Assembly: GCA_910589415.1 (NCBI GenBank)
Contig: OU342635.1
Coordinates: 16,368,001-16,432,000, forward strand
Source of the DNA: Malachius bipustulatus
Taxonomy: Eukaryota; Arthropoda; Insecta; Coleoptera; Melyridae
DNA: 64,000 nt
Direction: 5' to 3'
The stretch's first letter is position 1, and the number at the start of each line of letters is the position of its first letter. The position numbers and the translations under genes were made by a program. The notes below the pieces were generated by a model. That model made no database searches. It was not told where the DNA came from and saw only the letters and a list, made by a program, of their open reading frames with translations. Shown here piece by piece: positions 57,111 through 64,000 of the stretch.

Positions 57111-57656
57111 TTTTCACTAATTTCTTTGAAGGTGTTGATGTGGGTGTTGTTTTAACCCTCACAGGTTTCTCTGGAACCTTGAGGAAATCTTTATTTGCTG
57201 TTTCGTTGCAATTATTCTGAATCTTGGAAACTTCCAAAGAATTTCCCTCAATTGAATTATTCTCAGTCTCGTGAAAAACTCTACTTGAATCTTTCGATTG
57301 ATTTACTGAATGATCTTGATCTAACGATTCGTCTACTTGAAATTTTGGATCGCTGTCACTATCACTAATACTTCTGTCTTCAAATTTTGGCGACGGGGAT
57401 GCTGGAGTAGCTGATTCCAATTGCCCTAACAATTTACCTTTTTCTCTGGGCAAATACTCCCTAGAACAAGGGAAGATAAATGAGATAATTTAATAAAGGA
57501 GTTGAGCTGCTGTACTTACGATTTTCTGCCTCCTGTTACCTTGCTTTGACGTCCTATGCTTTGATAAGTGCTTAGAATATCCTTTTTTGCCTCTGCCATG
57601 GAATACTGTCCCCATGCCACTTCTTCATCAGAATCAAAGTAATTATCAGTATGCAT
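56638..57656 (-). pseudogene. Unrecognised gene, three exons, disrupted in its last two
   Basis: Exon 1, 57520-57656 (ATG; MHTDNYFDSDEEVAWGQYS); exon 2, 56936-57460; a 52-bp intron, 56884-56935 (GTAAC..ACAAG); exon 3, 56638-56883 (TGA). Exon 1 is acidic then basic (AKKDILSTYQSIGRQSK). Exon 2 is rich in Ser/Asp/Pro/Lys and likely disordered. Exon 3 is charged (HEIVFTKHERRLNHAADN). Two problems exist in this copy: the frame slips near 57085 (2 bases between TCATCC and AATCTT where 3 would keep frame), giving the stop at 57061; and exon 3 has TAA at 56833-56835. Either the gene is dying, or the assembly holds errors at a palindrome. I do not recognise the family. Confidence 0.6.
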
Positions 57657-58127
57657 ATTTGCAGAGGCCGTTGCATAAAGTAGTACCTATCCTTTTAAAC
57701 GTAATTTATCTTTCTGCATTAATAATAGAAGGGTAATGGCTATTATAATACTGTGGTCGACCGCTTAACACGGCATGAACTGGAACTGGAACGTCGTGCG
57801 TTTACACAGTGAACATCGTATCATATCAGCCGGTGTTTATTAGATAGCGTGTAATCGAATCGGTGAGATTATGCCTTTATATTTTATTTTATTTATTTTT
57901 ATATAAAAATTAAAATTATATTAGGTAGGTACTTATTTTAAATCAAAATACTAAACTAAATAGCTAGGTCTGCTAGCTAAAAACCTTCTTGCGCATCAAT
58001 CGCAGAAATAGTGTATTTTTATGCGATTCAATAATAAATATTTTCTTCCTATTTCTTTTTATAATGAATATAATGAAAAAATAATCCGATTTTTTTTTGA
58101 GAAAATTCCACCTACCTACCTAAAAAA
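57657..58127. other. Upstream region of the 57656 gene
   Basis: Contains GGTCGACCGCTTAACACGG near 57755 and AT-rich DNA. The segment 57980-58029 (AAACCTTCTTGCGCATCAAT, CGCAGAAATAGTGTATTTTT) is an inverse match to 19186-19236, so it is a piece of a dispersed repeat. Confidence 0.45.
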
Positions 58128-58205
58128 AAGTGATCCTCTCGTGGATTCAAACACCGCACCATCAGTTTGCTAGGCAAGAGCGTAACGAACTGAGCCACGG
58201 TGCGA
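58128..58205 (-). repeat. tRNA-like SINE head or tRNA pseudogene
   Basis: The minus strand reads GCACCGTGGCTCAGTTCGTT, then ACGCTCTTGCCTAGCAAACTG, and later GTGTTTGAATCCAC and GAGGATCAC. TGGCTCAGTTCGTTACGC fits a pol III A box (TRGCNNAGYNNGG-like) and GTTTGAATCC a B box, spaced as in a tRNA. The acceptor and anticodon stems do not pair well, and AAAAAAAA-like sequence follows on the minus strand (CACTTTTTTTTAGG). It is therefore best seen as a tRNA-derived SINE head, not a working tRNA. Confidence 0.5.
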
Positions 58206-58234
58206 TTTAAATTTGTAGCGCTGATTGGGTATAA

Positions 58235-59085
58235 CAGGGTAAGTCATTGATATGGGAAAGCTCGATTGCACCTACACCATTAAAGATATCGAGATGAACC
58301 AAAAAGTGCTGTAAATGGGAGGGTAAAGTGCAGTTTGTAAAATTATTTTCAGATACACAGGATGGCCCAATATCGCTGTACGCCATACAACTTTGTAATT
58401 TTAAATAGGACACCCTCTATATTATTACATTTTCATATTGTTTGAGAAAAGTCAAAAAGAATGGTTTGTTGAAGTTGAAGTTTGTAATGAGCAATTTATG
58501 AGTTATAAACAAATGAAAATCGCGATTTTCCATTTTCAAAGCAGCTTATATTGAAAACGGCTCGAGATATGAAAAAACGGTTTACATGTTCCTATCTTAA
58601 CTTTTCAAGCGGTATCCTATTGGATGGATGAAATTTTTATACAGAGTGGTAAAAAATTTGATTATTTTCATCACCCGGTATAAAAATTTCAGCTACATGA
58701 TAGGATACCAAATGAAAAATTAAGATAGGAACATGTAATCCGTTTTCCTCTATCTTGAGCTATTTTTAAGAAAAGCTGCTTTGAAAATGGAAAATCGCGA
58801 ATTTCATTTGTTTATAACTCATAAATTTCTCGTTACAAACTTCAACTTTACAAACCATTCTTTTTTACACTTTTCTCAAATAATCTGAAGATTTAATAAT
58901 ATACAGAGTGTCCTATTTAAAATAACAAAGTTGTATGGCGTACAGCGATATTGGGTCAACCTGTGTATCTGAAAATAATTTTACAAACTGCACTTTACCC
59001 TCCCATTTACAGCACTTTTTGGTTCATTTCGATAACTTTAATAGTTAGATGTAATCGAGCTTTCCCATATCAATGACTCACCCTG
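58235..59085. mobile_element. Foldback element sharing its core with the 28679-33868 element
   Basis: Left end CAGGGTAAGTCATTGATATG (58235), right end CATATCAATGACTCACCCTG-TA (ending 59085). Three nested layers can be read in each arm: an outer part (58235-58360 / about 58970-59085), a middle part (CAGGATGGCCC...GGACACCCT; 58362-58417) whose solo copy is at 218-272, and a core with GTTTATAACTCATAAA, AAAATCGCGATTTTC and GATAGGAACATGTAA. The core aligns with that of the element at 28679-33868, although outer modules are unrelated. The loop is only about 45 bp (58634-58680). Confidence 0.85.
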
Positions 59086-59269
59086 TATGTATTACGTCAG
59101 GTACATATACCACCAACACATTTTTTTTTAAACTGGTCAAATCTTCGTTACTAAAGGACCAATTTGAAAACTTTTTTCACCCGCATGTAGGTGATTTAAT
59201 TGTCGTTGCGATTGCTCTTCTAATTTTCAGAATCATTCATAATTGAATGTGAAAAAAAATAAAAAAGAA
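59086..59269. other. Spacer between a foldback element and the Harbinger relic
   Basis: About 180 bp of AT-rich sequence, possibly the 3' flank of the Harbinger element. No TIR was recognised. Confidence 0.35.
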
Positions 59270-60078
59270 ATTGCGAACCATTTCATCGATTTTCATCGAT
59301 CGAATACCCAAATCAATGGCAATGTTATGTAATACAGAACATGCTATAATGATTGCCATTGTAGTTTCCAGTTTGGTTCGCAATCCTACTGCTAGACATG
59401 GAAATCTTCGCTTCAGTACCTACACCAAAACACCTCTCAATCGTGTTTCTAGTGGAAATGTGTGCCCGATTGTATTCTTCCTCGGCAGGATTTCGTGGAT
59501 TCTGCACTGGAGTTAACAGATATGGCTTACATGGATATCCACTGTCTCCAAGCAGGAAATTGTGTAAGCCAAAATCTCCCCTCTCAAACTGCACACTCAA
59601 TAATGGACCATCGTAAGGTTGCATCGTGAACCGATCCTCGCCACCGAGCAATTATATGGCGGATCTTCAGCTTAGAATCACAGACAGCCTGCACATTCAA
59701 AGAGAAATATCCTTTGCGATTTCGGCTTTCTGCATTCTGTCCACCTGGAGATGTTATTTTAATGTGGGTACAGTCTACGGCACCCACAACATGGGGAAAA
59801 TTCCTAATTCTATAGAAGTCAGCACAGATCCCTAATATTTCCTGTCCTCGGGGCATTTTTATCATGGTGCGACCTAAGGCAGCCAAATGAAATGATACCC
59901 GTCTGATGATGCGACACACAGATGACTGCGAGATGTTACATAATATATGGTCTCCAACACAGGTCTGGAAAGCACCAGCGGCAAAGAACCTTAATGTGAC
60001 TAACAGTTGTGTTAAGGAATCTATTGATTTATTTCTATTGGTGAATATAATAAAAGATACACATACAGTTTTTCTCAT
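59270..60078 (-). pseudogene. PIF/Harbinger transposase (HARBI1-like), frameshifted
   Basis: The minus-strand frame 59584-60078 reads LTQLLVTLRFFAAGAFQTCV, ISQSSVCRIIRRVSFHLAAL, FPHVVGAVDCTHIKI (first catalytic Asp) and YFSLNVQAVCDSKLKI, up to GSVHDATL. The frame then changes; the second frame, 59325-59651, gives [20 protein letters not shown] (second Asp) and NTIERCFGV (Glu). After another slip [20 protein letters not shown] follows near 59270-59330. All three catalytic positions are present, but at least two frame breaks make the gene inactive. The N-terminal end lies near or upstream of 60078, without a clear start. The partner Myb-like gene of Harbinger elements was not seen. Confidence 0.85.
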
Positions 60079-60204
60079 AGAATAGTTGAATCAGTTACAA
60101 AATCTTATAAAAGAATGTATTCAGAAAATATAGGTAGGTACTTCGAGAGCCTTTTGTAACTCTGTCAATCTTACATTTTAGAAAAAAATGCCGATATAAC
60201 TGTA
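60079..60204. other. Flank of the Harbinger relic
   Basis: Part of the tract shared with 53925-54020 (see there); otherwise AT-rich. Confidence 0.4.
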
Positions 60205-61195
60205 CAGGTGTCCCAGAAAATGTGGACAATCTCCCGCATTTGCTAAATTTAGTAAAAATAAATTAAAAATTGCTATAACGTTTATTCCTACGAGACACCC
60301 CTTGAAAGATAACCCAACTTTCCCTTAAAGTGGAAAGTTGAAAATGTTTTGGCAGTGTTATTTGTGGTAATAATAAGGAGCCCCTTGAACCCCGTGTAGA
60401 TTAAAATTATCAAGTTCAGTGCTGTCCAGGGGGACACTTCTCACCAATATTATTGCAAAGAAAAATGTACGTCACTTACTTTTTTAAATTTTGATATTTT
60501 TTCCAGAGTATGCAACTTATTATACAACTTTTTTGTCTCTTGAGTTTTTTTTTTTGGTAACTATCTTCGTTCTTTTAGAAAAAAAAATTGAGTTCATTTA
60601 ATTTACATATCCCGCCTGGACCACATATTAAGAAACACGTGGGGAAATTATTTTTTAACAATAAAATGTAACAACAACAACAAAGTAAGCACTAAATTAA
60701 GTACATATCTTAACATCGTAACTAAGGAATTTTATTTTTTAATTTTTTCCCCATGCTTTGGTTGGTCTAATAAGGATATGAAATTTCGTGGACTTTATTT
60801 TTTATTTCAAAAACCAACCAAAAGAAAAAACAAAAAAAAAACTCAGGAGACAAAAATTTTTATTATTATAGTTGCATATATGTATAATCAGAGAAAAATA
60901 TCAAAATTTAAAAAAGTCAGTGGCGTACATTTTTCTTTGCAATAATAATGGAGAGGATATGACTTCCTGGACGCCACTGGACTTAACAATTTTAATCTGC
61001 ATGGGATTCAAGGGGCTCCTCATTACCACAAATAACACTGCCAAATTTCAAAAAAATCGGCCAACTAATGAAAAAGTTATTGAAAAAATATATTTTCAAC
61101 CCTAAACTTTAAGGGCGTGTAATATCTTTCCAGGGGTGTCTCGTAGGAATAAACGTTATACCTAGCTATTTTTTAAATTAATTTTTGCTACATTC
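60205..61195. mobile_element. Foldback element, imperfect arms of about 390 bp
   Basis: The left end TA-CAGGTGTCCCAGAAAATGTG (60205) has no exact partner, but from about 60250 on the left arm (AACGTTTATTCCTACGAGACA) pairs with TGTCTCGTAGGAATAAACGTT at 61135-61155. Further pairs include GGAGCCCCTTGAACCCCGTG / GGGATTCAAGGGGCTCC and AAATGTACGTCACT / AGTGGCGTACATTT. The phrase ACGCCACTGGACTTAACAAT also recurs in the element at 61530-62527 (ACGCCACTGGACCTAATAAT), so these two are relatives. The centre, 60600-60850, is AT-rich. Confidence 0.75.
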
Positions 61196-61529
61196 ACCCA
61201 AATCATAATTATTATTATTGCCCGAACAGAATCACCCTACTAATTTTTTCTCATCATTTCTGGAAGCCCTCTGTAGCCTGTAGATTTTTATTCTCGTAGG
61301 TAGGTACACACGACTGGAGTTCAAACTATATTTGATCCATAAAAGGGTTAACTTAACTTATTAATTAAACCGAAATTAACTAATTAAACCTAATTTAAAA
61401 ACTATAGTTATTATTATTATTATTATTTTGATTTTTATCATCAAGTATTCCAGACACTTACCGCAAAAATATTTCACCCTTTCATAGTTTATTTGATTAA
61501 AAAAAAAACGGTAAACATTTTTACTTATA
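61196..61529. other. Spacer with (ATT)n
   Basis: An (ATT)n run near 61410-61425 and AT-rich sequence between two foldback elements. No gene. Confidence 0.4.
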
Positions 61530-62527
61530 CAGGGTGTTCTAGTTTGTACGATCATTAGTCCGATAAACGGTAGAAGACGTAAAAATAATTGTAGATTTTT
61601 CTATAAGGTATTGCTCTAAAAAGCTTCATTTTTGAGATTTATTAAAAAATTGTTTTCTTTCTCAAAAATATCTTGAATATCTTACCCAATAATAATTGTT
61701 GAAATTTGGCAGTTTCATTTGCAGTTGCTGTAGTAAGGGACTAATTTAGCTCCAAATAGATTAAAATTTCAAGTCCAGTGGCGTCTCTGTAAGTACCTAA
61801 ACGAATATTATTTTGAAAAAGCTAAAAAAAAGTACGCCAATGACTGGTTTTTAATTTTTAATTTTTTTGTCAGATTAGGCAATTAAAAATACAACTTCTT
61901 TGCAAGATTTTTTTTGAATAAGCTTCGTTTTTGAAATAAAAAATAGAATCCATTTAATTGCTTAATATCTGGACCAACCAGCAGGAAACATGGAGGAAAA
62001 TGGAAAAACAAAATTCCTTAGTTTAAATGCTGTAAAATGTAAAATGCATTTGATTTAGTGTTTATTTAGAGTTGTGGTTATTATAAAAAATTACCTAATA
62101 TTAGGGAATTAAAAATAATTATAAAAAAATTATAATTTCCAAAATAAATTTTTCCAAGGATATACATTTAAGTGGATTCTATTTTTTCTTTCAAAAACGA
62201 AGAAAGATGCGAAAAAATCTAATAAAGAAAAAATTGTATTTATAATTGCTTAATCGAACCAAAAAAAAAACATTGGTGTACTTTTTTATGTTTTTACAAA
62301 GTAATATTCGTTGAGGTACTTACGGGGACGCCACTGGACCTAATAATTTTAGTATATTTAGGGCTAACCTAGCCTAGCCCCTTACTACAGCAAACGAAAC
62401 TGCCAAACTTCAACAAAATTGGGTAAAGTATATTTAAGATATTTTCGAAAACGACGATTTTTGAATAAAAGTTATACAGAGCAATATTTTTTATACAGTG
62501 TGACCCATTTGTTCTTGAAACACCCTG
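61530..62527. mobile_element. Foldback element with a replaced right end
   Basis: The left end is TA-CAGGGTGTTCTAGTTTG (61530). The arms pair over blocks such as AAGTACGCCAATGACTGG / CATTGGTGTACTT, GTCCAGTGGCGTCTCTGTAA / ACGGGGACGCCACTGGAC and GAAACTGCCAAACTTCAAC. The right end is not the inverse of the left: instead it is the 32-bp TA-bounded unit at 62496-62527, which is also the end module of the next element (63727-63758). This suggests the terminal unit was exchanged or inserted. Confidence 0.7.
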
Positions 62528-63758
62528 TATAGTAGGATTAACTTTAAAAAGTCAGGTGTGACGTCTCACTAACCGTCCGAATTAATATTTTTAATTTCAC
62601 CAGAAAATGTCAAACAGTTAATTGTCAAGTTGTGAACGAGCGTAATTATTGAAGGAATCATTCAAAAAATGAATTGAACCGCTTACGTCAGTTTGAGAGC
62701 CACTGACAACTACATAAAATTTATTCACGTAATGACATTCTATCCTCTGTGTTGTGCATTTAATTCTCATTCAAAACCAATGCTGACGTATACTTATTTA
62801 TGCGGGATGGAGTGTTTAGACAAACTGGACGGTTACTATAAAAACCACGTACATGAAACAAAATAAATCGAACTATCAAAAGGATGTGTATTCTTAATCG
62901 ATACGTATGACTTTTTAGACTTTATTGGACTATAGAATCTTAATTTATGGTGCGATTTTAAAGAAATTTCTCTTAAATCATAGAGCTTGATAAACTATAT
63001 TTTGGGAGCAAAAAGCGTCTCATTCCTACAAAATCCAAGGCCTACTAGATCAGTTTACTTGTAAAATCTCAAAAATTCATATTAGCGATTAAAAAAAAAA
63101 AAAAAAACTGGGCACGCCACGGGATTCACCAGCCCTCAAAACGGTACTGTACTAAATTTTATTGGAAATGTTAGAGTAATAAGGATCTTGCAGTTATTTT
63201 AGAAATTCATAATAGAACTCCGAATTTTCATTAATTTATTCGAAAAGGTCAAGAGAGACAAAATAGAAATTGTACGTCTAGTTGATGATAATGTAGGTAC
63301 TGTAATTTTTTAATTATAATTTTTTATTTATTTATTTATTTTTTTTTATTTTTTTTTTACTTTTTTTTATTTTTTTTAATTTTAATTTTTACTTATGATA
63401 GCTTTTGACCTTTTTCAAATTAATTTATGAAAATTTGGAGTATGAAAATTATGGATTTCTAAAATAACTACAAGATTTTTTTACTCTGACATTTTCAATA
63501 AAATTTAGTACAGTGCCGTTTTGAGGGCTGGTGAATCCCGTGGCGTGCCCAGTTTTTTTCTAAAAAAATCGCTAATATGAATTTTTGAGATTTTACAAGT
63601 AAACACTGATCTAGTAGGCCTTGGATTTTGTAGGAATGAGACGCTTTTTGCTCCCAAAATATAGTTTATCAAGCTCTATGATTTAAAAGAAATTTCTTTA
63701 AAATCGCACCATAAATTAAGATTCTACAGGGTGTTTCAAGAACAAATGGGTCACACTG
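62496..63758. mobile_element. Foldback element interrupted by a MITE
   Basis: The left terminal unit, 62496-62527, is the inverse of the right one, 63727-63758 (CAGGGTGTTTCAAGAACAAA ... TCACACTG). The left arm continues at 62935-63260 and the right arm runs about 63395-63726, sharing AATCTTAATTTATGGTGCGA, CCAAGGCCTACTAGATCAGT-like and CGGGATTCACCAGCCCTCAA blocks in inverse order. The loop (63260-63395) is T-rich. A 403-bp MITE at 62530-62932 splits the left arm, and the right arm shows the uninterrupted site. Confidence 0.8.
62530..62932. mobile_element. MITE with TAGT ends and TA target duplication
   Basis: The left end TAGTAGGATTAACTTTAAAA, then AGTCA, and the inverse of the right end (TAGTCCAATAAAGTCTAAAA, then AGTCA) agree at most positions. 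An inner pair AACCGTCCG / GGACGGTT is at 62571 and 62831. TA is repeated at both borders (62528-62529, 62933-62934). The empty site CCCTGTAGAATCTTAATT is preserved in the other arm of the host palindrome, which fixes the borders. No coding capacity; Tc1/mariner-like by its TA target, although its termini differ from the CAGGGTGT family. Confidence 0.75.
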
Positions 63759-64000
63759 TAGAAAAAAATACATTAATATTTTTTCGCGTTCTATCGTTTC
63801 CCGGAGTTATATGAACATACGCCCTCTGTAGATACCAAAAAAGTAACTTTAGCTCGAACTTTATTGCATTTTTTGAGTTTTTTTATGAAATTTACGTATA
63901 ACATACGTCACATATTTTCCCTCTAGAAGAAGTAATTAAATCAATTACAACCTGCAATTTAATCATCCTTGTACTTGCTCAAATTATACATATTCAGATT
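63759..64000. other. AT-rich end of window
   Basis: No feature is seen other than the phrase ATACGCCCTCTGTAG (63809-63823), possibly a worn CACCCTGTA terminus of the foldback family. Confidence 0.4.

Overview
The window is AT-rich nuclear DNA of an insect; a beetle is my best guess, because of the repeat families, but I have no direct proof of the order. Evidence for an animal, and an insect, is the set of spliced genes with GT..AG introns, many of them short (52-100 bp), the conserved animal proteins STK32 and SMPD4, and a dense load of Tc1/mariner-type foldback elements beginning TA-CAGGGTGT, hAT and PIF/Harbinger elements and CR1/Jockey, RTE and I-like non-LTR retrotransposons.

Layout. 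1-15.6 kb has no gene I can support. It holds a decayed Ty3/gypsy-type retroelement (about 1.0-5.0 kb, minus) split by a DNA transposon of possible Academ type (1785-3941), a hAT MITE (9161-9555) and a reverse-transcriptase relic (13.5-15.06 kb, minus). From 15603 to 37690 eight plus-strand exons encode most of an STK32/YANK kinase. The exons for its glycine-rich loop were not found and probably lie upstream. Its introns are packed with repeats: a tandem block (17.2-19.2 kb), an RTE relic (21.85-23.96 kb), and several foldback elements, one of which is split by a nearly complete CR1/Jockey-group retrotransposon (28975-33327). Just after the kinase another foldback (37891-40704) is split by an I-like retroelement that carries a 247-bp tandem repeat.

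The gene-rich part follows. A five-exon minus-strand gene for a small OB-fold protein (STN1-like) lies at 42900-44544. A THAP-like exon fragment (45131-45207) and a TIR element full of AACATTCA motifs come next. SMPD4 (neutral sphingomyelinase 3) lies at 47124-50472 in ten plus-strand exons. It converges on an unrecognised two-exon minus-strand gene (50539-53168) whose intron contains a mariner-type element with a transposase fragment. Another unrecognised minus-strand gene (56638-57656) has its 3' end duplicated as a large palindrome (56024-57110). The rest, to 64 kb, is foldback elements, a tRNA-like SINE head and a broken PIF/Harbinger transposase.

The most interesting signals are: (1) the CR1/Jockey-group element's ORF1 and ORF2 are in one frame, separated only by a TAG in a CAA-TAG-CAA-CTA context, matching the plant-virus type leaky-stop consensus UAG-CAR-YYA, with no ATG before the ORF2 endonuclease; (2) a modular family of palindromic elements whose arms are built of TA-bounded CAGGGTGT units, some keeping the C-terminal tail of a mariner-type transposase; (3) the inverted duplication of a gene's 3' end, in which each arm is damaged differently. 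All exon models were made by hand translation and splice-site reading, with no database search.
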